64,000 nt of DNA from Actinoplanes cyaneus (GCF_016862095.1 NZ_BOMH01000068.1:1-64000); one strand, 5' to 3'. Counted from the first letter of the stretch, positions 34,641-43,339 are shown. Made by a program: numbers and translations. Notes: generated from the sequence alone by a model not told the origin.

Positions 34641-35882
34641 ATGCAGACGCTCCTCATCGTCGGGGGCCGGCCCGACACCGTCCGCAAGGCCGCCGAACTC
34701 GGTGTCCGGGTGGTGCTGGTGCAGCACAAGGAACTGTTCGACCCGGCCGTCAGCGAGCACGCCGAGGCCGTCATCCTCGTCGACTACACCGACTGGGCGG
34801 TCACCGAGCCGCTGGTCGACGCCGCCCACCGGGTGTGGTCGTTCAGCCGGGCGGTCTCCCTCGCCGACCAGGGCGTGGAGATCGTCGGGCGGATCAACGA
34901 CCGGTTCCGGCTGCCCGGCACCCCGTACCGGGTGTCCCACCTGTTCCGCGACAAGCTGGCGATGCGCCGCCACCTCGCCGCCACCGGCCTCGGCACGGTC
35001 GCCGCCGAACCGGTGCGCGACCCGGCGGACGTGCGTGCCTTCGCGGCCCGGCACGGCTACCCCGTCGTGCTCAAGCCCGCCGACGGCACCGGCAGCCGCG
35101 GCGTGGTGATCGTCGAGGACGCCGGGCAGGTCGAGCAGGCCTGGAACGTGCCCGCAGGGCTGCGCGGGCACCGCGACGGCATCGGCCGCTACTACCCGGT
35201 CGATCGGCTGCTGGCCGAGGAGTACGTCGAGGGCACCGAGTACGCCGTGGAGACGTTCAGCTTCGGCGGACGGCACGTCGTCATCGCCGTCACCGAGAAG
35301 CTCTGCGCCGGCGTGGTGGAGATCGGCCATGCGGTCCCGGCCCGGTTGCCGGCCCACGAGGAGGAGCAACTCGTCGCGTACGTGACGGACTTTCTCGACG
35401 CGATGGGCCTGCGCGACGGGATCAGCTCCACCGAGGTCAAGATGTCGCCCGCGGGCCCCCGGGTCATCGAGTCGCAGGACCGCGTGTCCGGCGACCGGGT
35501 GATGGACCTGGTGGAGCTCGCGTACGGCGTCGACCTGGAACGGTACGCCGTCGGCTGGCCGTTCGGCCTCGTCGAGGCGCTGCCCGGCCGGCCGGTCGCG
35601 CGGCGCGGCGCGGCCACCCGGTTCCTGCTGGCGGCGCCCGGCACGGTGACCGCCGTCGACGGGTGCGAGGCGGTGCGCGACCAGCACGGTTTCGTCGACC
35701 TGGAGGTCGGCGTCGGGGTCGGCGACGAGGTGGCCGCGCTCGCCGACAGCTTCGACCGGATCGGACAGCTGCTGACCACCGGGGTGGACACCGGCGAGGC
35801 GGTGCGGACCTGCGACGAGTTGCTGTCCCGGGTGACGGTGCGGACCACGGCCGGGCCGGTCACCGCCGGGATCCCCGGGTGA
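34641..35882 (+). CDS. ATP-grasp amino-acid ligase (3 of 4)
   Basis: A 413-residue enzyme. ATP ligands Lys105 and Lys145 (VVLKPADGTGSRGV) and Glu193/Glu194 (LAEEYVEGTEYAVE) are present, and the metal set is Glu265, Glu277 and Asp280-Arg281 (VIESQDRVSGD). In most ATP-grasps the equivalent of Asp280 is Asn, so this is a divergent subgroup. It is likely to activate a carboxylate for amide bond formation. A ribosome site (GGAAAGA) precedes ATG 34641. Its stop overlaps the exporter start. Confidence 0.85.
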   Translation: MQTLLIVGGRPDTVRKAAELGVRVVLVQHKELFDPAVSEHAEAVILVDYTDWAVTEPLVDAAHRVWSFSRAVSLADQGVEIVGRINDRFRLPGTPYRVSHLFRDKLAMRRHLAATGLGTVAAEPVRDPADVRAFAARHGYPVVLKPADGTGSRGVVIVEDAGQVEQAWNVPAGLRGHRDGIGRYYPVDRLLAEEYVEGTEYAVETFSFGGRHVVIAVTEKLCAGVVEIGHAVPARLPAHEEEQLVAYVTDFLDAMGLRDGISSTEVKMSPAGPRVIESQDRVSGDRVMDLVELAYGVDLERYAVGWPFGLVEALPGRPVARRGAATRFLLAAPGTVTAVDGCEAVRDQHGFVDLEVGVGVGDEVAALADSFDRIGQLLTTGVDTGEAVRTCDELLSRVTVRTTAGPVTAGIPG

Positions 35883-37132
35883 GCGCCGCCGGCCGGTGGG
35901 GCATCCCCGCCGTACGGGGACATGGCAGGTTCGTCGCGGCGACCGGCATCGACAGCATCGGCACCGGCCTGGTCACCACCTTCATCATCATCTACTTCGT
36001 GCGGACCACGTCGCTGTCGCTGGTGACCATCGGCGGCTCCCTCTCGCTGGCCCGGCTGCTGGCCCTGCCGGTGCCGCTGCTGGTCGGCCCGCTGATCGAC
36101 CGGTTCGGCGCCCGGCGCACCGCGGCGGCCGGCAACCTGCTCGTCGCCGCCGGGTTCACCGGCTATCTGGCGGCCGGGCATCCGTGGCAGATCGTGGCGA
36201 TGAGCTTCCTGGTCCAGGCCGGCCAGGCGACGTACTGGACGTCGTCGAGCCCGCTGGTGGTGCTGGCCGCCGCGCCGCGGGACCGTACCCGCTGGTTCGG
36301 GTTCGTCCACGCGTTGCGCAACGCCGGACTGGGTCTCGGCGCCGCCGCCGGCTCGCTGTCTCTGGGCTTCAGCGGCACCGCGGGCCTGCAGGCGATCATG
36401 GCCGGCAACGCGGTGAGTTGTGTGGTCGCCGCCGTGCTGCTGACGCGGTGGCACCCGGAGCCGGGGGCGGCCGGCCCGGCGGCCACCGCGACGGCCGTCC
36501 CCGCCGGGTACGGAACCGTCCTGCGGGACGGGCGCTACCTGCTGCTGATCGGCGTCAACGTCACCTTCGTCTTCAGCGCGCTGGTCGTCAACGTGCTGCT
36601 CGCCCTCTACATCGACCAGGGGCTGCACCGCGGCGCCTGGATCGCCGGGGTGCTGCTGGTGCTCAACACCGTGCAGATCGTGCTGACCCAGACGGCGATC
36701 ACCCGGCGGACCGAGCGCTACCGGCCGACCCGCGTGCTGATCGCCGCGTCGCTGGTGCACGTGGTCTCCTTCGTGCTCTTCGCCGCGCTGGACGTCGCGC
36801 CGGGCTGGTCCGTGGTGGCCGGGCTGTTCCTCGCGATGGCCGTGCTCACCGTTGGCGAGAGCCTGTCGGCGCCGCCCACCGACCAACTCAGCGTGGACCT
36901 GGCGCCGGAGCACCTGCGCGGCCGGTACCTCGCCGTGTACCAACTCTCCTGGACGTTCGGGCAGGTCACCGCGCCGTTGCTGTTCTCCCTGCTGTTCAGT
37001 CGCGGACCCGCCGTGCCCCTGCTGGCCCTCATCGCGATCAGTCTCGCCTCGGTGCCGTTGCTGCTGCTGCTGGAACGAACCGACCGCCGCGTACGGGCCA
37101 TGAACCGTTCCCTTGTCAACGAAACGAGCTGA
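35879..37132 (+). CDS. MFS transporter, likely product exporter
   Basis: A 417-residue major facilitator protein with about 12 helices and the cytoplasmic loop 2-3 motif GPLIDRFGARR (MFS signature D-R-x-G-R). GTG 35879 overlaps the previous stop (GTGA); the long open frame upstream is an artefact. Embedded between two ATP-grasp genes, it probably exports the product and may give self-resistance. No regulator gene lies beside it. Confidence 0.88.
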   Translation: MSAAGRWGIPAVRGHGRFVAATGIDSIGTGLVTTFIIIYFVRTTSLSLVTIGGSLSLARLLALPVPLLVGPLIDRFGARRTAAAGNLLVAAGFTGYLAAGHPWQIVAMSFLVQAGQATYWTSSSPLVVLAAAPRDRTRWFGFVHALRNAGLGLGAAAGSLSLGFSGTAGLQAIMAGNAVSCVVAAVLLTRWHPEPGAAGPAATATAVPAGYGTVLRDGRYLLLIGVNVTFVFSALVVNVLLALYIDQGLHRGAWIAGVLLVLNTVQIVLTQTAITRRTERYRPTRVLIAASLVHVVSFVLFAALDVAPGWSVVAGLFLAMAVLTVGESLSAPPTDQLSVDLAPEHLRGRYLAVYQLSWTFGQVTAPLLFSLLFSRGPAVPLLALIAISLASVPLLLLLERTDRRVRAMNRSLVNETS

Positions 37133-37136
37133 TCTC

Positions 37137-38390
37137 ATGCGTACCGTCATCGTCATCGGCACCCGGGGCTTCGGCGCGTTCCGGCGCGACCTGCTGCACG
37201 ACCCGGACGGGGTGCGGTTCGTCGGGATCTTCTCCACCCACGACGAGCCGTTCATCCCGGCCGCGCACCGGGACCTGTTCAGCCGCGTCGCCGTCCTGCC
37301 CTGCGGAAAGGCCGATCCCACGGCCGCCGAGTCGTCACTGGTCGACGTGGACGGCGCACGGCGGGTGATCGGCGAGGTGCTGGCCGCGGAGCCGCGCCGG
37401 GACGTCACGCTGCACAGCTTCGACGAGCGCAACCTGCTGCTCACCGCCCGGCTGCGCGAGGAGTTCGGGCTTCCCGGGCCGCGGCACGCCGACATCCTGC
37501 CGTTCCGCGACAAACTGATCATGAAGGAGCTCGTCCGTACGGCCGGGATCCGCGTCCCCGCGTTCGGCGAGTACGACGCGGTGGCCGCCGCCGAGGACCC
37601 GGCCCGCTACTTCGACCGGATCGTCGCGGAGGTCGGCCTGCCGTTCGTCCTCAAGCCGGTCGACGGCAACTCCTCCGACGGCGTGTACCGGATCGACTCG
37701 GCCGAGGACCATCGGCGGCTGCCGGCCGAGCTGGGCTGGGCGTACGAGTACGAGGAGTTCATCGACAGCACCATGTACAGCGTCAACATCATCTCCCGGG
37801 GCGGACTCCCGGTGTTCGCCGGCGTCACCGAGTACCTGGTGAACTCGGCTCAGGTCCAGCAGGGCCGGGTCAACGTCGACGTCAACCTGATCGACTCCGA
37901 CGCGCGGGTGCCGCGCATGATCGCCTTCGGGGAGGCGGCCCTGGACGCGCTCGGCCGTCCCGACGGGGCGTCACACCTGGAGCTGTTCCGGACCGCCGCG
38001 GACGAGCTCGTCTTCCTCGAGGTGGCCGCCCGCTTCAAGGGCATGGCCGGAGTGGCCGCCATGCAGCGCAACTACGGCGTCGCCCTGGTCAACCTGGCCC
38101 TGGAGATCGAAGGCGGGCCGGCCTCACGGCCGTACGACGGGGAGCGGGTGTACTGCTACGACGGGGTGATCCCGAAACGGGCCGGGACCGTCGAGCGCCT
38201 CGTCGAGCCGGACATCGAGAGCGAGTACGAGATGACCTGGAAGGTGCGTCCCGGTCAGGTGATCGGGCACGGCGAGTCGCTCTCCGACAACGGCGGCGTG
38301 TTCCTGGTGTGGAACAAGGACTACGACGCCGCGTACCGCGACTTCCGCCGATTCGCCGACTATCGACCCGTCGTCTACCGCACCAACTAG
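37137..38390 (+). CDS. ATP-grasp ligase (4 of 4)
   Basis: A 417-residue enzyme. Lys125 and Lys173 (PFVLKPVDGNSSDGV) fit ATP binding, and the metal-site region reads LVFLEVAARFKGMAG (Glu and Arg kept, Asn replaced by Ala). The C-terminal part (KRAGTVERLVEPDIESEYEM) resembles the domain of larger amino-acid ligases. It starts 4 bp after the MFS stop. Together with the other three it would allow at least three or four coupling steps, or alternative substrates. Confidence 0.85.
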   Translation: MRTVIVIGTRGFGAFRRDLLHDPDGVRFVGIFSTHDEPFIPAAHRDLFSRVAVLPCGKADPTAAESSLVDVDGARRVIGEVLAAEPRRDVTLHSFDERNLLLTARLREEFGLPGPRHADILPFRDKLIMKELVRTAGIRVPAFGEYDAVAAAEDPARYFDRIVAEVGLPFVLKPVDGNSSDGVYRIDSAEDHRRLPAELGWAYEYEEFIDSTMYSVNIISRGGLPVFAGVTEYLVNSAQVQQGRVNVDVNLIDSDARVPRMIAFGEAALDALGRPDGASHLELFRTAADELVFLEVAARFKGMAGVAAMQRNYGVALVNLALEIEGGPASRPYDGERVYCYDGVIPKRAGTVERLVEPDIESEYEMTWKVRPGQVIGHGESLSDNGGVFLVWNKDYDAAYRDFRRFADYRPVVYRTN

Positions 38391-38396
38391 GCGGCG

Positions 38397-39611
38397 GTGA
38401 TGTTCTCGACGGTCACCGTCGTACCCTCGCCGCCCGGACGGGAGACCGGGTGGCAGGCGCGGGCCGAGATCGACCTCGGCGCGATCCGGCACAACACCGC
38501 GACCGTACTGGCCGCCGCCGGCACCGAGGTGATGGCAGTGGTCAAAGGCGACGGGTACGGCCACGGCGCGCTGTCGGTGGCCCGCGCCGCCCTGGCCGGT
38601 GGCGCCACCTGGCTGGGCACCGCGTCGCTGGCCGAGGCGATGCGCCTGCGCGCGGCCGGGATCACCGCACCGGTCCTGGCGTGGCTGGTGCCACCGTACG
38701 TGCCACGCGACTCCGCCGTCGTCGCCGGGATCCACCTCTCCGCCTCCTCGACGGAGGAACTGGACGCGCTGCGGGGCGCCGCTCTGCGTACCGGCGTGCC
38801 GGCTCTCGTGCACCTGAAGGCCGACACCGGTCTCGGGCGCGGCGGAGCCCGGCCGGAACAGTGGCCGGCGCTGGTCGGCGCGGCGGCCCGGTCGGCGGCC
38901 GACGGCCTGGTCCGGGTGGTCGGCGTGTGGAGTCACCTCGTGCACGTCGACGACCCGGGCCATCCGGAACACCGGCGTCAGATCGGCCGCTTCACCCGGG
39001 CGCTCGACACGGCCGCTGCGGCAGGTCTGCGGGACGTCTGCCGCCACCTGGCCAACTCGGCCGCCGCGCTGGACCTGCCGGCCGCCCGCTTCGACATGGT
39101 CCGGGCCGGCAGCGCGCTCTACGGCCTCACCCCGCGGGCCGGTCCCGGCACCGTCCTGCGGCCCAGCATGGCACTGCGCGCCCGCGTCGCGGCGACGAAA
39201 CGGCTCGGCGCCGGGTGCGGCGTCGGATACGGCCACACGTACGTCACCGACCGGCCGGCCACGGTGGCGCTGATCCCGCTCGGCTACGCCCACGGCGTCC
39301 CCCGCGCGGCCGGGAACCGCTGTCACGTCTGGCTGGGCGGCGCCCGGCGCCCGATCATCGGCCGGGTCTCGATGGACCAACTGGTCGTGGAGTGCGGCGA
39401 CGACCCGGTGGCGGTCGGCGACGTGGCGACCCTGCTCGGCCCCGGCGTCCACGGCGAGCCCACGGCACACGACTGGGCCGCGGCGCTGGGCACGGTCAGC
39501 TACGAGGTGGTGACCAACCTGGGCGGGGACCGGATCGACCGTACCTACCTGGACCCGCCCCCGACCGCCGGCGGCGCCCGGCACACCGATCCGGCGCTGC
39601 GCACGCCATGA
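38397..39611 (+). CDS. alanine racemase
   Basis: A 404-residue fold-type III PLP racemase. The PLP Lys50 is in VVKGDGYGHG (usual form VVKADAYGHG, so two Ala are Gly), the second base Tyr278 is in CGVGYGHTY, and GRVSMDQ is conserved. It interconverts L- and D-alanine or a related amino acid. In the cluster it could supply a D-residue to an ATP-grasp ligase, or be a duplicate target enzyme protecting the producer. GTG 38397 or ATG 38400 starts it, 6 bp after the fourth ATP-grasp gene. Confidence 0.9.
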   Translation: MMFSTVTVVPSPPGRETGWQARAEIDLGAIRHNTATVLAAAGTEVMAVVKGDGYGHGALSVARAALAGGATWLGTASLAEAMRLRAAGITAPVLAWLVPPYVPRDSAVVAGIHLSASSTEELDALRGAALRTGVPALVHLKADTGLGRGGARPEQWPALVGAAARSAADGLVRVVGVWSHLVHVDDPGHPEHRRQIGRFTRALDTAAAAGLRDVCRHLANSAAALDLPAARFDMVRAGSALYGLTPRAGPGTVLRPSMALRARVAATKRLGAGCGVGYGHTYVTDRPATVALIPLGYAHGVPRAAGNRCHVWLGGARRPIIGRVSMDQLVVECGDDPVAVGDVATLLGPGVHGEPTAHDWAAALGTVSYEVVTNLGGDRIDRTYLDPPPTAGGARHTDPALRTP

Positions 39612-39661
39612 TCTGATGCAGCGTGTCGGAGGCATCTCGGCGACAGGACATCGACACACCC

Positions 39662-40033
39662 ATGGAAATCACGCAGGACGGGCCCTTCCTCGTCATCGAG
39701 CGCGACGGGTTCGTTGCCCGCTTTCCCGCTCGCCGGAACGATGACCTGGAACAACTACAGGATCAGGACATCTACGTCACCGTGACCGGCGGGCCGACCT
39801 ACTACGCGAGCCTGATGACCCTCGACGCCATCAACGCCGTGCTGAGCCGATGGGAGCAGACCGGCGAAGCCGCCGGAGGCCGCTACTTCTACACGACGGA
39901 CCTCGTCATCACGCCCCGGCCCGGTATCACCGCGATGCTCGAAGCGATCGACGGACTCGTCCGCGATGGAGAGATCGCCAACGCCTGCCAGATCATCCCC
40001 GATCCGTCCGGAATCGGGGACGAATCAGATTGA
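39662..40033 (+). CDS. hypothetical protein (123 aa), end of plus-strand cluster
   Basis: ATG 39662 gives MEITQDGPFLVIERDGFVAR and on. GTG 39623 is an alternative giving 13 more residues with weaker codon bias. It is a compact alpha/beta protein (VTVTGGPTYYASLMTLDAIN, VITPRPGITAMLEAIDGLV) that I do not recognise. It follows the racemase by 50 bp and may be transcribed with it. It is soluble and acidic. Function unknown. Confidence 0.7.
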   Translation: MEITQDGPFLVIERDGFVARFPARRNDDLEQLQDQDIYVTVTGGPTYYASLMTLDAINAVLSRWEQTGEAAGGRYFYTTDLVITPRPGITAMLEAIDGLVRDGEIANACQIIPDPSGIGDESD

Positions 40034-40419
40034 ACGGACCGCGTACGCGGCCCGACCCGAACCGCGCGCGTTGTCCGCGGCAGCCGAGGTCGTCGCATCG
40101 GCGCAAGGCTGGTACTCACCGGGGTTGTCGCGGACGGCATTACCACGATGAGCGCCAGCCGCCTGCGACGTCTTCCATCGGCAGTTGAGCGCTCGACAGG
40201 TGAGGTACCCGGTCGGTGGCGGTTGGCGCGAGCTCGGAGATGCGGCCTGAGAGTGCAGTCCCACTGTCGCTCGGCGGGCACTGATCGTGATGGTCACCAT
40301 GCAAGTTGAGCGGCAGCCGGACCGCAGCGGTAGTTCAGCTAATGGCGCAAGCAGCCGCTTGTCGTGGGTTCGGCCCGCCACGACACCATGCCTATGACGT
40401 ACGGGGCAACGGGGTTGAT
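40034..40419. other. intergenic region between convergent cluster arms
   Basis: This holds a REP-like hairpin (40107-40160) and a tRNA-like sequence at 40329-40386 on the plus strand (GGTAGTTCAGCTAATGGC, then GTCGTGGGTTCG). The latter forms a 7-bp stem (GTCGTGG with CCACGAC, 40361-40367 and 40378-40384) but lacks a normal anticodon arm and acceptor. No gene seen. Confidence 0.5.
40107..40160. repeat. REP-like hairpin, copy 3 (imperfect)
   Basis: Left arm 40107-40125 and right arm 40142-40160 match at 15 of 19 positions. The right arm ACCACGATGAGCGCCAGCC shares the family core with the copies at 2691, 24345 and 46769. It lies between convergent gene sets and may act as a transcription stop. 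Confidence 0.65.
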
Positions 40420-42060
40420 CTAAGCGGCCCTGACCAGGTCGGCGGCCTTGGCGATGGTGGCCCGGTCGTAGTCGAAGTACGGGCGCAGCGCAAGCGGCGC
40501 CGCGGTCCGCCCCCACTGGTAGATGAGGCGCTGCGTCTCCATCGACCCGTCGTGCCAGCGGCGCAGCACGTCGTGCAGGTTGAGCGGTGACGGGGAGGCC
40601 TCGCCGTCGCCGAGGATGAACGCGAGCTCGGGCACCGCGTCGGTGGGGGAGAGCAGGCCGTCACGGACCCGGCGCAGCACGTCGAAGCAGGCGTTGAACT
40701 GCGCCTGGGCACTGGGCAGATCCGGACAGAACGAGCCGGGGACTGGGCCCTGGTGGAGCCGGTCGAGCAGGGCCGGGTCGGCGGTCTCGAGGAACTGGTA
40801 GTACGTGCCGGCGATGCGGATGACGCCGAGGTTCCACGCCAGGTACCACATCTTCGACCAGGCACGCCACAGGTCGAAGTCACGGAAGGCGATGTACGAC
40901 CCGGCGATCAGCTTGTCGTTGTTGTCGAGGATGTTCTGGTTGAGCCGGTCGAGGTAGGCGAAGTGCCCGGCCGAGTAGTCGCCGGTCTCGCGCGCCGTCA
41001 GCAACAGCGGCACGAACGCCTCGATGACCGCCATGGTGTTCGCCATCCCGCGGCTGAACAGGGCGTCGATCGCGCCCGCGGCGTGGCTCATCAGGACCCA
41101 GCGATCGCCGACCGTCCGCGACGAGGAGAACTGCGTGCGGCCGGTGGAGATCCAGCGGAACGCCGAGGTGGCGTTCGCGAACTGGCGCTTGAGCGGCGGG
41201 AACCGGTCCAGGAACTCGTCCCACTCCTGCTCGGCGGAGACGCCGTCGCGCTTCGGGAACTTGTCGACGTCGAGACTCAGCCCGACGCTGACCAGGTCGG
41301 ACTCGCTGCCCTCGCGGTTGTCGAACGGGATCACCCACATCCAGCCGCCGTCGAAGAGGTGGTGCAGCGTGCCCTCGTGCCACAGGTTCGGCTGGCCGGA
41401 GGAGTTCTCGACCGTGTCGTACGGGACGACGCCGCGCATGTGCGTGAAGATCGTCCGCGAGTTCGTCTCGAAGCGGCACGGCTCCTCCCGCAGGCCGAAC
41501 TTCTCGGCCAGCACCGAGGTGCGCCCGGTCGCGTCGATCACGTAGTCGCTGCGGAAGGTCTCGCCGTCGTCGAGGACCACCACGGCCTCGGACGGCTGGA
41601 TGTCCACTGATCGGATGCGGACACCCTCGCGGGCGATCGCGCCATATCGTACGCAGGCATTGAAGAGGTATTGATCGATGTCCGCCCGCATCAGGTGGGA
41701 CTCGGGACCGAACGGTCCCTCCGACACGCTGCACTGCGTCACCTCGAACGGGTCATGCTCCTGACCCTCGTGGTGATAGACGAACCCGAAGTTGGTCTTG
41801 ATGCCGCACCGCTTGCTCACGTGCTCCTGGATGCCGCCGCTGGTCGACACGTGCGCCAGCTCCGGCACGTCGTAGCGCGCGGCGAGCAGTCGCAACAGGA
41901 ACGACGTCTCGCCGATCGTCGACTCGCCGAGCGCGAACCGGGGATGTCTCGCCGCGTCCACGATCGCGACCGAGAGGCCCAGGCGCGCCAGGATCGCGGC
42001 CACGGTGCTGCCACCGATGCCGCTGCCCAGCACCGTCACGTCGACTCGGGTGTCCGTCAT
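40420..42060 (-). CDS. flavin-dependent halogenase-like oxidoreductase
   Basis: A 546-residue FAD enzyme. The dinucleotide motif is GSGIGGS (12-18). The halogenase signature WxWxIP is present exactly (Trp240-Met-Trp242-Val-Ile-Pro245). Lys88 (GIKTNFGF) lies where the catalytic Lys of tryptophan halogenases is expected. FDATGR-type text (VIDATGR) binds FAD. It therefore has the marks of a flavin halogenase, but the substrate (free amino acid, peptide or other) is not clear, and a related monooxygenase role is possible. ATG 42060; operon with the LLM enzyme, which starts upstream. Confidence 0.8.
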   Translation of the reverse strand: MTDTRVDVTVLGSGIGGSTVAAILARLGLSVAIVDAARHPRFALGESTIGETSFLLRLLAARYDVPELAHVSTSGGIQEHVSKRCGIKTNFGFVYHHEGQEHDPFEVTQCSVSEGPFGPESHLMRADIDQYLFNACVRYGAIAREGVRIRSVDIQPSEAVVVLDDGETFRSDYVIDATGRTSVLAEKFGLREEPCRFETNSRTIFTHMRGVVPYDTVENSSGQPNLWHEGTLHHLFDGGWMWVIPFDNREGSESDLVSVGLSLDVDKFPKRDGVSAEQEWDEFLDRFPPLKRQFANATSAFRWISTGRTQFSSSRTVGDRWVLMSHAAGAIDALFSRGMANTMAVIEAFVPLLLTARETGDYSAGHFAYLDRLNQNILDNNDKLIAGSYIAFRDFDLWRAWSKMWYLAWNLGVIRIAGTYYQFLETADPALLDRLHQGPVPGSFCPDLPSAQAQFNACFDVLRRVRDGLLSPTDAVPELAFILGDGEASPSPLNLHDVLRRWHDGSMETQRLIYQWGRTAAPLALRPYFDYDRATIAKAADLVRAA

Positions 42061-42086
42061 GTGCTCAACCTTCCGAAGATCGCTCG

Positions 42087-43256
42087 TCACTGGGCGCGCC
42101 TGCGGTCGGCGACCTCGTGGTAGTACTCGACGCCGGCCTTGGCCTGCGCGGCGGCCATCGTCCGCCGGGTCAGCCCGCCGGACTGCAACTCCTGCTCGTA
42201 CGCCCGGATCCGCGGCCACGTCGCCGCGGTGAAGTAGGGGATCACGCGACGGGCGAACAACTCGTACGACCGGCGGGTCGCCTCGGGGTCCGCGATGTCC
42301 GACTGCTCGATCAGGAACGTCCCGAACCCGCCGCTGAGCTCCCACATCTTCTCGATGTGCCGGATCGCCTGCTCCGGGGTCCCGATCACCGCGGTGCCGG
42401 TGGTCATCAGGACATCGATCACGGCATCCGGGTCGTCGAGATCCACCGGCACGTTCATCGGCAGGATCTGACGAACGAACTTGATGTACGTCGTGAGCCC
42501 GCGCCGCACCTCGGCGCGCGCCTGCTCCTCGGTCGCGGCGACGTGCATCAGGCTCATCACCGACCAGCGACTGCGGTCGAACTGCAGGCCCACCTGTTCC
42601 GCCTCGGCCTGCGCGATCTCCGCCGTGGTGCGCAACGGGTTCTCCGAGCCGGTCCCGATCGCCGCCGACGCCCCGAACGACACGATCCCCGCGCCGAACC
42701 GGCCCGCCAGGCGCGGCCCGGCCGGGGACTTGAACGCGGCGACCCGGATGTCGAGCGGCCACTGGTACGGCCGCAGGTGCATGACGCCCTGATCCAGGTG
42801 GAACCAGTCGGTCTTGCGGGTCACCGGCCCCTCGTACCGCAGCAGCGCCGTGATGACCTCGAGGGACTCCTCCAACATCCGGCGCGCCTGCATCGGATCG
42901 TGGCCGATCATGCTCGCGTCCAGCGGCAGCGCCCCCGACCCCACCCCGAAGATCAGCCGGCCGCGGGTCAGGTGATCGAGCTGGATGATCCGGTCCAGCA
43001 GCAGGAACGGATGGTGGTACGACAACGTCGCGACCCCGGTCCCGAGGCGGATCCGTTTCGTGCGCTGCGCCGCCGCGGCGATCATCAGCTCCGGCGACGC
43101 GATGATCTGCCAGCCACCGGAGTGGTGCTCGCCGAACCAGAACTCGTCGAACCCCAGCCGGTCGCAGTGCTCGGCAAGGGCAAGATCCCCCTCCAGCTGG
43201 AGGGTCGGATCCTCGGTCGGGTCATGAAACGGAAACACGAGTGCGCCGAACTTCAT
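42087..43256 (-). CDS. LLM class flavin-dependent monooxygenase
   Basis: A 389-residue luciferase-like TIM-barrel oxidoreductase. MKFGALVFPFHDPTEDPTLQ opens it; the FDEFWFGEHHSGGW and RIRLGTGV strands are typical, and FGVGSGALPLD is the phosphate-binding part. Such enzymes use reduced FMN or F420 to oxygenate substrates; some hydroxylate amines. ATG 43256 faces the sugar importer gene across 144 bp. It ends 26 bp before the halogenase-like gene starts, so the two form an operon. Possibly a tailoring enzyme of the cluster. Confidence 0.85.
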   Translation of the reverse strand: MKFGALVFPFHDPTEDPTLQLEGDLALAEHCDRLGFDEFWFGEHHSGGWQIIASPELMIAAAAQRTKRIRLGTGVATLSYHHPFLLLDRIIQLDHLTRGRLIFGVGSGALPLDASMIGHDPMQARRMLEESLEVITALLRYEGPVTRKTDWFHLDQGVMHLRPYQWPLDIRVAAFKSPAGPRLAGRFGAGIVSFGASAAIGTGSENPLRTTAEIAQAEAEQVGLQFDRSRWSVMSLMHVAATEEQARAEVRRGLTTYIKFVRQILPMNVPVDLDDPDAVIDVLMTTGTAVIGTPEQAIRHIEKMWELSGGFGTFLIEQSDIADPEATRRSYELFARRVIPYFTAATWPRIRAYEQELQSGGLTRRTMAAAQAKAGVEYYHEVADRRRAQ

Positions 43257-43316
43257 GCGCGGCCCCCTACCTGCACGAATTACGCCCACTGTAGACGTAG
43301 ATCGCACCCTGTGCAG

Positions 43317-43339
43317 CCATCGATCGAAGGCATCGATGG
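43317..43339. promoter_or_regulatory. palindromic operator ahead of sugar importer
   Basis: CCATCGAT, 7 bp, ATCGATGG: perfect 8-bp arms, with TGCA on both outer sides (43312-43315 and 43342-43345). It lies between the divergent LLM and binding-protein genes (starts 43256 and 43401). Size and shape suit a LacI- or ROK-type regulator. Confidence 0.65.

Noticed and set aside
34115..35878. Long plus-strand frame ahead of the MFS transporter
   Set aside because: It is Arg/Gly-rich out-of-frame reading of the Nudix and ATP-grasp genes. The MFS start is GTG 35879 with a 4-bp overlap.
40329..40386. Functional tRNA gene on the plus strand
   Set aside because: D-arm-like and T-loop-like text is present, but no seven-base anticodon loop and no matching acceptor arms can be drawn.
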